Assembly (NCBI GenBank): GCA_002724185.1
Contig: PBOB01000021.1
Coordinates: forward strand, 1-64,000
DNA length: 64,000 nt
Reading direction: 5' to 3'
Source of the DNA: Acidiferrobacteraceae bacterium
GTDB lineage: Bacteria; Pseudomonadota; Gammaproteobacteria; Arenicellales; UBA868
Notes under the pieces: generated by a model
Databases searched by the model: none
The model's input: the letters and a program-made list of their open reading frames with translations, nothing else
Told to the model about the DNA's origin: nothing
Made by a program: the position numbers and the translations under genes
Part shown: positions 56,461 through 64,000 of the stretch, in pieces
Layout: each line of letters begins with the position of its first letter
Position numbering within the stretch: position 1 is the stretch's first letter

Positions 56461-56856
56461 ATGTCAACAATAATTTTTCATAATTTTTCAAAAGCACCAA
56501 CGCCTGTAGCACCCTTCAGTCACGCTGCAGAGTTTGATGGATGGATTCAATTAACGGGACAAATGCCCACCGACCCAAAAGATGATTCCAGACCCCTAGA
56601 AGAAGGCATAGAGAAACAAACACAACAAGTAATGGATAATCTAATAATAGTATTGACCGAACTAGACTTAACGCTCGAAAACGTTTTTTCCTGTAGAGTC
56701 TATCTCACTGAATTTGAGCGCGACTATAAAGCCATGAATGCTGTCTACAAATTATACTTCCAGAGAGATCGACTACCGGCACGAACTTGTGTAGGAGTTA
56801 CGGCTCTGGCCCGCAAGGCTCTCGTTGAAATTGACATGGTAGCGCGTCGGCCATGA
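56461..56856 (+). CDS. RidA family enamine/imine deaminase
   Basis: A 131-residue trimeric-type RidA protein: GWIQLTGQMPTD and NVFSCRVYLTE fit the active-site layout, ending in VEIDMVARRP. It would detoxify 2-aminoacrylate-type products from the Ser/Thr dehydratase-like and MalY-like enzymes nearby. It follows glycerate kinase by 10 bases with an AGGA site before ATG 56461. Confidence 0.88.
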   Translation: MSTIIFHNFSKAPTPVAPFSHAAEFDGWIQLTGQMPTDPKDDSRPLEEGIEKQTQQVMDNLIIVLTELDLTLENVFSCRVYLTEFERDYKAMNAVYKLYFQRDRLPARTCVGVTALARKALVEIDMVARRP

Positions 56857-56903
56857 TGGTTTATCATCCTCATACTTCAACTTATATAATCGCGCCTCAG
56901 CTT

Positions 56904-57286
56904 CTAGTTGGCTGGAACTAAGAGCTCGAATAGCTTCAAATCATCAGACATCTCAGTCAAAGAAAATGTCATTCCTCCAGGAATCAATAATGAATCTGCT
57001 TCTCTAAGCCAGATATTTTCGCTTTCCTCTGAAGACAGTCTCGCGCTACCACATACAACGAAGAAAAAACTGAATTTCCCATTCGGATAATATACAAAGG
57101 CTTCACCACCTCTATTACTTCGATAAATGTTCAAATCCGCAAAACCGCAAGAGGCCTCTTTTACATCAGTGACATAGACTTCTAGACCATTAGAAAGTAA
57201 TTTTCTGTAAATCTCTTTCGTCTCCTTGTGATGTAAGAATCGTTGGCCATGATAAATCTTATGAACATCCTTTGAATAGCTTGGCA
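56904..57286 (-). pseudogene. C-terminal second cupin of the VOC-cupin gene, reached only by a -1 shift
   Basis: In the frame reached by a -1 slip, codons run on from CTG CCA AGC to a TAG at 56904-56906, giving LPSYSKDVHKIYHG and then a cupin-like core (FSFFFVVCGSARLSSEESENI, ADSLLIPGGMTF). The join restores one coherent reading frame of 365 residues with two cupin domains. The piece has no convincing ribosome site of its own. Either the gene is a recent pseudogene, the sequence lost one T, or the frame is shifted on purpose. Confidence 0.72.
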
Positions 57287-58000
57287 GAAAAAACTTTCAT
57301 CGATATAGGTCTCATGATCTGGAGGAAACGCAATTTCAATGACCTCTAAATTACCTGAGGACTCTAGAACCCGATGTCGTATACCAGGTGGTTGCAATAT
57401 GCAATCTCCTGCAGACATCAAAAAAGGAACCCCTTGATCTTCATATACAACACGAACCCAACCGCGATAACAATAGATGATCTGGAAGTTAATATTATGA
57501 GAGTGAACACTATCAGCAACTTCGCCATCTTTATATACACGGATATGCGAGGCAACCATCTCATAGTTTCCGTCTCTGGGAATTAGATCTCGATAATACA
57601 TGCCTGCCCGGCCAAGTCGCCATGAGACATCGGTCGTATATTTGAGAAAAGAGAATGGCAAGGCTTGAAAATTGTTCTGGGCCTTTAGATCTTTGTCAAC
57701 GATTTCAACTCGAGTACCATTCGGTGCAACCAAAACATCGGATCTTCTGAACCACATAGCCTCTTTTTGGTCCAATGTAATCCTAAGCGAACCTGGCGTT
57801 GTCTTGGCATCACAATCAATACGAAGTTGAATTCCATACCCTTCGAGGACAGCACAACGTGGATTGTCCGCAGGAGAGATTATCTTTAAAGAAAATCCAA
57901 TTTGATCTACAAAAAATGTAACTGTCTCATCTAGCTTTTCGCACGGAAGGAGCATCTCAGCAGGAGACCATCCTCTTAAAGCTCTAATATCATTATCCAC
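57182..58000 (-). CDS. VOC-cupin protein, N-terminal part up to a frameshift
   Basis: From GTG 58000 (GGAGT at 58006-58010 upstream), 272 residues. Residues about 15-105 form a VOC/glyoxalase-like domain (MLLPCEKLDETVTFFVDQIGF) and residues about 145-235 a cupin (SHNINFQIIYCYRGWVRVVYEDQG). The last roughly 45 residues (from FFCQAIQRM) look random; the natural continuation lies in the -1 frame from the T run at 57288-57293. See the C-terminal fragment at 56904 and the slippery site. Confidence 0.82.
   Translation of the reverse strand: MDNDIRALRGWSPAEMLLPCEKLDETVTFFVDQIGFSLKIISPADNPRCAVLEGYGIQLRIDCDAKTTPGSLRITLDQKEAMWFRRSDVLVAPNGTRVEIVDKDLKAQNNFQALPFSFLKYTTDVSWRLGRAGMYYRDLIPRDGNYEMVASHIRVYKDGEVADSVHSHNINFQIIYCYRGWVRVVYEDQGVPFLMSAGDCILQPPGIRHRVLESSGNLEVIEIAFPPDHETYIDESFFCQAIQRMFIRFIMANDSYITRRRKRFTENYFLMV
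57287..57293 (-). other. slippery heptamer T TTT TTC
   Basis: Plus-strand gaaaaaa at 57287-57293 reads T TTT TTC in the minus gene, in the X XXY YYZ register relative to zero frame (codons AGT TTT TTC). A -1 slip here joins the two halves of the VOC-cupin-cupin protein exactly. Confidence 0.65.
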
Positions 58001-58243
58001 GCTCTACTCCGTTTTCTCCTTATGGCATCTAACGCTATTTGCCAATATATTGGTCAGATTATTTACTGCAATCTTATGCGCATTTGCTCTAGAAGCAAGT
58101 CGACCACTTTAATTGGCTGCATTGTTCTATGAAGTATCCCCAAAACCAATCACACAGATGTATAGTACAGATAATTACTCACTGCAATATAACGGGCTAA
58201 AACAAAGTTAGTGTGTGGTCAAAAGCGCCAATAGGAGGAAAAT

Positions 58244-59929
58244 GTGAAAAATAATAATCTCGAACCTTGGGTTAAGAGCTATCCAGAAAATATTAACTGG
58301 GCTGCGCATATAAACAAATGCTCATTGGGCACCTATATTGAGAAATCAGCAATTAACTATGGTAATCGACCAGCAATAGATTTTTTGGGAAGCAAAACAT
58401 CGTATGCTGAACTTGAAATGCTAGTAAACCATGCAGCGAGAGGATTACAGGAATTAGGTGTTCACAAAGGCGTTCGTGTTGGATTATGCTTACCGAACAC
58501 ACCATATTTTGTGATCTTTTATTTTGCAGTTCTACGAATCGGTGCAACGGTCGTTAATTTCAATCCCCTTTATGTAGAGAGTGAAATCGCTTTTCAGATT
58601 GATGATAGTCAGACCGAAATCATGGTAACAATGGATCTAGAGATAATTTACCCAAAAATTGCGACGATGCTCACCCGAACAAAGAGTCTCAAAACAATAA
58701 TTTGCTGTCCAATGGCGCACATACTGCCACCCATAAAAGGTCTCTTGTTTCGAGCGTTGAAGCGTCGAGATATTGCAACGATTAAAGAAGAGCAAACGGT
58801 ACCCTACAAACAAGTCATGGATAATGATGGTCGACCTACAAAAGTCGAAATTGATCTCGATAATGATATAGCCGTACTGCAATACACAGGGGGCACGACC
58901 GGCACACCTAAGGGTGCAATGTTGAGCCATGGAAATCTATCAGCTAACGTTTCACAAATGACGCTATGGTTTCCAGGTCTAGAGCTTGGGGCGGAGAAGG
59001 TACTAGGAGTTCTACCTCTTTTTCATATCTTTGCTATGACCACAGTAATGAACTTTGCGGTTTCAGCTGGAGCAGAAATGATACTGTTACCACGCTATGA
59101 ACTTAAACAAACATTAAAAACAATTAACAAAAAATCGCCCACCCTTTTCCCTGCAGTTCCTACAATCTATACAAGTATCAATAATTCGGACGATTTATCC
59201 AAATATAATCTTTCAGCAATAAGATATTGTATATCGGGTGGGGCCCCCCTTCCACTTGAGGTAAAAAATCGCTTTGAAGAACTAACCGGCTGCCGACTAG
59301 TCGAGGGTTATGGCCTAAGTGAGTGCTCACCCGTTGCAACTTGTAACTCTTTACAGGGGATAAATAAAGAAGGATCGATAGGACTACCCGTGCCCGGTAC
59401 TCTGTTATCAGTTCATGACATTGAAGATCCAAATTTGACTGTCTCGCCCAACGAGAGAGGAGAGATATGGATTAGTGGACCACAGGTAATGAGTGGATAC
59501 TGGCAACGCGATAGCGAAACTGAGGATACTCTTATAGATGGCTGGCTACGAACTGGCGATGCCGGCTATATGGATGATGAAGGGCACTTCTTCTTGGTCG
59601 ATCGCCTTAAAGATTTAATTCTTTGCTCTGGCTATAATGTGTATCCTCGCAATATTGAGGAAGCAATCTATCTTCATCCTGCTGTATCCGAGGTCACAGT
59701 TATTGGCATCTCAGATGAATACCGCGGTGAATCGCCCAAAGCATTTGTAAAGTTGAAGGAAAATGAAGAGCTTAGTGAAGAAATATTGTTGGAATTTCTT
59801 AAAGATAAACTGTCCAAAATTGAGATGCCCTCTATAATAGAGTTCAGATCAGAACTGCCAAAAACTCTGATCGGAAAGCTGTCAAAGAAAGAGCTGAAAG
59901 CAGAAGAGGCTGGAAATCACAATATTTAA
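58244..59929 (+). CDS. fadD: long-chain fatty-acid-CoA ligase (FadD-like)
   Basis: A 561-residue AMP-forming ligase with AMP-binding motif TGGTTGTPKG, GYGLSECSP and RTGDAGYMDDEGHFFLVDRLKD. An AGGAGG site (58234-58239) precedes GTG 58244. It leads the beta-oxidation operon; the thiolase follows by 79 bases. Chain-length preference cannot be judged. Confidence 0.9.
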   Translation: MKNNNLEPWVKSYPENINWAAHINKCSLGTYIEKSAINYGNRPAIDFLGSKTSYAELEMLVNHAARGLQELGVHKGVRVGLCLPNTPYFVIFYFAVLRIGATVVNFNPLYVESEIAFQIDDSQTEIMVTMDLEIIYPKIATMLTRTKSLKTIICCPMAHILPPIKGLLFRALKRRDIATIKEEQTVPYKQVMDNDGRPTKVEIDLDNDIAVLQYTGGTTGTPKGAMLSHGNLSANVSQMTLWFPGLELGAEKVLGVLPLFHIFAMTTVMNFAVSAGAEMILLPRYELKQTLKTINKKSPTLFPAVPTIYTSINNSDDLSKYNLSAIRYCISGGAPLPLEVKNRFEELTGCRLVEGYGLSECSPVATCNSLQGINKEGSIGLPVPGTLLSVHDIEDPNLTVSPNERGEIWISGPQVMSGYWQRDSETEDTLIDGWLRTGDAGYMDDEGHFFLVDRLKDLILCSGYNVYPRNIEEAIYLHPAVSEVTVIGISDEYRGESPKAFVKLKENEELSEEILLEFLKDKLSKIEMPSIIEFRSELPKTLIGKLSKKELKAEEAGNHNI

Positions 59930-60008
59930 CATTGCTAATTTGACGGTTCGATTGATTAGCAGCAAATGTCGAATGTGAACGAATTATTTAGTATAAGGAG
60001 ATATCAAC

Positions 60009-61145
60009 ATGACAAATGTGGTGATTGCGGGTTATGCCCGAACGCCATTCCAACCTGCCCATAAAGGCAAACTTACCAAAGTTCGTCCAGATGATCTTGC
60101 GGCACTTGCTGTAAAAGGACTAATTGCTAGAACTAGCATAGACCCCCGGGATATTGAAGACCTGATTCTTGGTTGCGCCTTCCCGGAAGCTGAACAAGGC
60201 TTCAATATGGCTCGGCTTGTAGTACTTCTTGCTGGGTTACCAATCACAATAGCCGGCACAACCGTTAACCGATTTTGCGGGTCATCTATGCAATCCATTC
60301 ACATAGCCGCGGGCGCAATACATATGAATGCCGGAGAAGCGTTCATATGTGCTGGAGTGGAATCTATGACTCGTGTGCCAATGACTGGTTTCAACCCTAT
60401 GCCTAACCCGGTGTTGCATGGAAATATGCCCGGTGCATATATGTCTATGGGAGAAACTGCAGAGAATGTTGGACGAAAATACAGTATTGATCGTGATGAG
60501 CAAGAAAAATTTGCATTAAAAAGCCAACAAAAGGCAGCAAGCGCGCAAGCCGACGGACGACTAGCAAGTGAAATTGTACCAGTCAACACCAACGAGACAG
60601 ACATAGATCAAGATGGATGCCTAAGACCCGAAACAACCTTGGAGGGTCTGGCAGACCTAAAACTAGCTTTTGATCAGAATGGAACGGTAACAGCGGGCAC
60701 ATCTTCACCACTTACTGACGGTGCAGCCGCCGTCCTAGTATGCTCTTTAGATTACGCCGAGCGAAACCACCTAAACCCATTAGCTCGAATCGTAAGTACA
60801 GCAGTCGCGGGCTGCGATCCAGAAACTATGGGGTTAGGACCAATCTTCGCCTCACGTAAGGCACTAGAACGAGCTGGCATCAAAGCCGACGCTCTTGATG
60901 TAATTGAGATTAACGAAGCCTTTGCCACACAAGCGATCGCCTGCATTCGAGATCTAAATCTAGCCGAGGAACAAATAAATCAAGATGGCGGTGCAATTGC
61001 TCTTGGGCATCCCCTTGGAGCAACCGGGGCTCGGATCACTGGCAAGGCTGCATCCATACTTGCTCGCGAAGGAGGACGTTTTGCACTCTCAACTCAATGT
61101 ATTGGTGGTGGGCAGGGTATCGCAACAGTAATGGAGACTGTCTGA
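60009..61145 (+). CDS. fadA: acetyl-CoA C-acyltransferase (FadA-type thiolase)
   Basis: A 378-residue thiolase with all three catalytic pieces: Cys90 in NRFCGSSM, GHPLGATG and the second Cys in TQCIGGGQG, plus EINEAFA. AAGGAG before ATG 60009. It completes the beta-oxidation cycle by cleaving 3-ketoacyl-CoA. It contrasts with the Cys-less thiolase fold at 9.9 kb. Confidence 0.92.
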   Translation: MTNVVIAGYARTPFQPAHKGKLTKVRPDDLAALAVKGLIARTSIDPRDIEDLILGCAFPEAEQGFNMARLVVLLAGLPITIAGTTVNRFCGSSMQSIHIAAGAIHMNAGEAFICAGVESMTRVPMTGFNPMPNPVLHGNMPGAYMSMGETAENVGRKYSIDRDEQEKFALKSQQKAASAQADGRLASEIVPVNTNETDIDQDGCLRPETTLEGLADLKLAFDQNGTVTAGTSSPLTDGAAAVLVCSLDYAERNHLNPLARIVSTAVAGCDPETMGLGPIFASRKALERAGIKADALDVIEINEAFATQAIACIRDLNLAEEQINQDGGAIALGHPLGATGARITGKAASILAREGGRFALSTQCIGGGQGIATVMETV

Positions 61146-61146
61146 G

Positions 61147-63480
61147 TTGCCAAAGAATATTGAAAAAATTATGGTCATCGGCGCTGGTGTTATGGGCGCA
61201 GGAATTGCAGCCCAAATCGCAAATGCAGGCCTGCCGGTAGCATTACTTGACGTCGTTCCAGCTAATAATAGCAACCGTAATGCGATTCCTGAAAAAGCAC
61301 TGGCACAAATGCTCAAAGCAAAACCTTCGCCGCTAATGGCATCTAGCAATATACGTAACATTACACCTGGAAACATTGATGATGATCTTCACTTAGCTAA
61401 AGATTGCGACCTTATAATTGAAGCAGTAGTAGAAAATATAGAAATTAAGAAAGAGTTGTATCTTAAACTAGAAAAACAAAGAAAAACAGAATCCATAGTT
61501 ACCTCTAATACCTCAACTATTCCACTATCACATTTGGTTGCTGATCTACCTAGACCTCTTGCCACCAATTTTGCGATAACACATTTCTTTAATCCCCCGC
61601 GTTATATGCGCCTCCTTGAACTCGTAGGAGGCCCAGAAACAAACAGTGATGCTTTGGAAGCATTAACCCATTTTTGTGATGTGAAGCTCGGGAAGAGCGT
61701 AGTTAGATGTAAAGATACACCTGGATTTATAGCTAACCGAATTGGCATTTACTGGATGGAGAGTGCAGTCCGATATGCAATTGAAATGGGTCTTTCCGTA
61801 GAAGAAGCTGACGCTGTCGTAGGCAAACCTATGGGAATACCAAAAACTGGCGTGTTTGGCCTTATGGATTTAGTTGGTATCGATCTGCAACCCCATGTCC
61901 AACAGTCAATGTTAGCGTTATTGCCCGATAACGATCCCTATCGTGATATATATCAAGCGTCTGACCTTTTAGATCATATGATTAAGACTGGATACACTGG
62001 TCGTAAAGGTAAGGGCGGCTTCTATCGATTAAATTCAATTAATGGCAAAAAAATAAAAGAAGTTCTCGACCTAAAGACGATGACCTATCGGCCCACAGTA
62101 AAACCAGAACTTGGAAGCATTGCTGCCGGACGCCATGGGATGCGAGCGCTGGTAGAGCATGCTGACATTGGCGGGCAATATGCATGGAGGGTGCTATCAA
62201 AAACGCTGAGCTACAGCGCCTCTCTAGTACCAGAAATTGCTGATGATGTTTATGCAATTGACGAAGCTATGAAAAATGGCTACGCGTGGAAATGGGGGCC
62301 TTTCGAAATAATCGATCAACTCGGCCCGCAGTGGTTCGCCAATAAGCTTAGAAGCGATCAACTAATAATCCCACCCTTGCTTAAAGCGATCAACGAAAAC
62401 ACCTTCTACACGAAAAACATAAAAAATCAGCAAGAGTTTTTTACCGCCAATCATACATACAAGAAAATCTCAAGGCCCAATGGGGTCTTAATGCTTTCAG
62501 ACATCAAGCGCCAAACAAAACGCATTAACGGAAACCCATCGGCAAGCATATGGGATATCGGCGATGCTGTGCTTTGTCTGGAATTTCATACTAAGATGAA
62601 TAGTCTAGATACAGCAGTTTTTGAGATGATGGAAATAGCGATTAGAGAAGTTAAAGATAAGCATTATCAAGCTCTAGTAATTCATAATGAAGGCGCCAAT
62701 TTCTCGGCAGGAGTGAACCTCGGCCTAGCTTTATTTGCTGCAAACATTGCTGCATGGCCAGAAATTACAAAATCGGTAGCTCAGGGTCAAAAAATTTACA
62801 AAGCAATCAAATACGCTCCCTTCCCCGTTGTGGCGGCTCCTTCTGGAATGGCCCTTGGGGGTGGCTGTGAACTGTTGTTGCACTGTGATGGGGTACAGGC
62901 TCATGCGGAAACTTATACTGGATTAGTCGAAGTTGGCGTTGGTCTAGTTCCTGCCTGGGGTGGCTGTAAAGAATTACTCGCCCGATGGTCACAATATGCC
63001 GACCATCCTAAAGGACCAATGACCGCTATAACTAAAGTCTTTGAAATTATTGGTACCGCAAAAATAGCGACATCTGCATTAGAGGCAAAACAGTACCTAT
63101 TTTTGACTGAGCATGATGGCATCACCATGAATAGGAACAGGCTGTTGGCAGATGCAAAAACTCTTGCCCTTTCACTCGTGGAAAATTATTCACCGCCAGA
63201 GAAGCCAGTATTTTTCTTACCCGGAGAATCGGCTAGATTAGCTCTAACTATGGTAATTGAGGATATGCATAGAAATGGAAAAATCAATGACCATGACGTC
63301 ACGGTTGCGCAGGGTCTAGCTATAATTCTTTCTGGTGGCAATACAGATATCGTCCAGAGTCTGACAGAGGAACAGATCTTATCCCTTGAACGAAAAACAA
63401 TCCTGAGTTTAGTGAAAATGCCACAAACCTTGGCTCGTATGGAACATATGCTTGAAACGGGAAAACCACTCCGTAATTGA
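61147..63480 (+). CDS. 3-hydroxyacyl-CoA dehydrogenase/enoyl-CoA hydratase fusion (FadN-like order)
   Basis: A 777-residue bifunctional enzyme starting at TTG 61147, 1 base after the thiolase stop. The dehydrogenase comes first (GAGVMGAG at 12-19, CKDTPGFIANRIG) and the enoyl-CoA hydratase last (GANFSAGVNLG near residue 520 and GLVEVGVGLVPAWGG). This order is opposite to E. coli FadB and matches FadN-type proteins. It works with the adjacent thiolase. Confidence 0.9.
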   Translation: MPKNIEKIMVIGAGVMGAGIAAQIANAGLPVALLDVVPANNSNRNAIPEKALAQMLKAKPSPLMASSNIRNITPGNIDDDLHLAKDCDLIIEAVVENIEIKKELYLKLEKQRKTESIVTSNTSTIPLSHLVADLPRPLATNFAITHFFNPPRYMRLLELVGGPETNSDALEALTHFCDVKLGKSVVRCKDTPGFIANRIGIYWMESAVRYAIEMGLSVEEADAVVGKPMGIPKTGVFGLMDLVGIDLQPHVQQSMLALLPDNDPYRDIYQASDLLDHMIKTGYTGRKGKGGFYRLNSINGKKIKEVLDLKTMTYRPTVKPELGSIAAGRHGMRALVEHADIGGQYAWRVLSKTLSYSASLVPEIADDVYAIDEAMKNGYAWKWGPFEIIDQLGPQWFANKLRSDQLIIPPLLKAINENTFYTKNIKNQQEFFTANHTYKKISRPNGVLMLSDIKRQTKRINGNPSASIWDIGDAVLCLEFHTKMNSLDTAVFEMMEIAIREVKDKHYQALVIHNEGANFSAGVNLGLALFAANIAAWPEITKSVAQGQKIYKAIKYAPFPVVAAPSGMALGGGCELLLHCDGVQAHAETYTGLVEVGVGLVPAWGGCKELLARWSQYADHPKGPMTAITKVFEIIGTAKIATSALEAKQYLFLTEHDGITMNRNRLLADAKTLALSLVENYSPPEKPVFFLPGESARLALTMVIEDMHRNGKINDHDVTVAQGLAIILSGGNTDIVQSLTEEQILSLERKTILSLVKMPQTLARMEHMLETGKPLRN

Positions 63481-63491
63481 GTTACCAATCA

Positions 63492-64000
63492 ATGATTTCC
63501 TATAAAGCTCCCATAGGTGATTTGCTTTTTCTTTATGAAGAAGTATTTGATCCAAACGATATCAGTAACCTAACTAGCCAACAAGAAACTACCACCGACC
63601 TCGTTAAGACAATATGGGAAGAAGGTGCTAAATTCTGCGAGGATCAGCTTGTTCACATAAATAGATCTGGAGACGAAGAGGGATGTCATTTCAATAATGG
63701 CGCAGTCCGCACCCCTGAAGGCTTTAAGGAGGCATATAGCAAATATGTGGCAAGTGGCTGGAGTGGGCTCACATGTGAACAGAAATTTGGAGGGCAAGGC
63801 TTACCTAATTCAGTCAATATTGCGCTTGAAGAAATGCTGTGCTCTGCAAACCTAGCTTTTTCTACATATCCCGGACTTACTCGAGGCGTATATAGAGCGC
63901 TACGCCTTTTTGGTGCAGAACCTCTCAAGAAACTGTATTTACCAAAATTGGTCAATGGTGAATGGTCTGGCACTATGTGCCTCACCGAACCTCACTGCGG
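63492..64000 (+). CDS. acyl-CoA dehydrogenase, partial at window end
   Basis: ATG 63492 opens a frame that is still open at the window end (169 full codons). ISYKAPIGDLLFLYEEVFD at the start and GWSGLTCEQKFGGQGLP and SGTMCLTEPHCG later are N-terminal and FAD-domain features of the large acyl-CoA dehydrogenases (FadE/AcdA with N-terminal extension). Last visible gene of the beta-oxidation operon. Confidence 0.88.
   Translation, partial: MISYKAPIGDLLFLYEEVFDPNDISNLTSQQETTTDLVKTIWEEGAKFCEDQLVHINRSGDEEGCHFNNGAVRTPEGFKEAYSKYVASGWSGLTCEQKFGGQGLPNSVNIALEEMLCSANLAFSTYPGLTRGVYRALRLFGAEPLKKLYLPKLVNGEWSGTMCLTEPHC

Overview
The window reads as about 64 kb of one chromosome from a marine proteobacterium, densely coded, with a background GC of roughly 42-45% by eye. 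Methylated-amine catabolism (trimethylamine monooxygenase, TMAO demethylase, a TMAO ABC importer, the N-methylglutamate pathway) points to the sea or another TMAO-rich habitat. A DsbB of the gammaproteobacterial/betaproteobacterial type (positions 6204-6716) favours a gammaproteobacterium. Other genes (DUF4864, the uncharacterised 38.8 kb gene) recall alphaproteobacterial families, so the class is inferred, not shown. No rRNA, tRNA, CRISPR, transposase or integrase was seen.

Layout. 1-4.1 kb (+): tail of a RidA-like protein, then a DadA-like amino-acid dehydrogenase, an Asp/Glu-racemase-family protein, a class I glutamine amidotransferase and an M24 peptidase/hydrolase, probably one nitrogen-compound catabolic operon. 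4.2-11.8 kb: housekeeping and redox genes (MsrPQ, DsbB), an arylsulfotransferase-like protein, LOG, a Nif11-domain protein, a DUF35/thiolase-fold pair and a DUF4864 protein. 11.9-24.7 kb: the TMA/TMAO block, with a type III glutamine-synthetase-family ligase and tmm on the minus strand, two ChrR-like cupin genes, amt with two small membrane-protein genes on minus, then tdm and tmoX-tmoW-tmoV on plus. 24.9-38.8 kb: a LysR regulator, then a long minus-strand array whose expression order is FAD oxidoreductase, second GS-like ligase, mgsA, mgsB, mgsC, an unknown 129-residue protein and mgdABCD (sarcosine-oxidase-like). A divergent GntR regulator sits at its head.

38.8-58 kb: an uncharacterised protein, a DoeB-like deacylase, an MFS transporter and a very large BNR/VPS10-type beta-propeller protein on minus; a complete oligopeptide-type ABC importer on plus; then a Ser/Thr dehydratase-like PLP enzyme, a MalY/PatB-type lyase, a 2-hydroxyacid dehydrogenase, glycerate 2-kinase, RidA and a frameshifted VOC-cupin-cupin gene. 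This looks like uptake and degradation of an unidentified amino or hydroxyamino compound. 58.2 kb to the end (+): a beta-oxidation operon (acyl-CoA ligase, thiolase, FadN-like fusion, start of an acyl-CoA dehydrogenase).

How the genes fit together (inferred from known pathways): TMAO is imported by TmoXWV or made from TMA by Tmm; Tdm splits TMAO into dimethylamine and formaldehyde; dimethylamine monooxygenase (Dmm) is not in the window; methylamine then enters through gamma-glutamylmethylamide synthetase, N-methylglutamate synthase (MgsABC) and N-methylglutamate dehydrogenase (MgdABCD), releasing C1 units and ammonium, which Amt may help retain. The most noteworthy oddities are a canonical -1 slippery heptamer exactly where the VOC-cupin-cupin gene breaks, a GC-rich amt cassette with two tiny membrane proteins, an unknown gene inside the mgs-mgd array, and a thiolase-fold protein that lacks the catalytic Cys and His.
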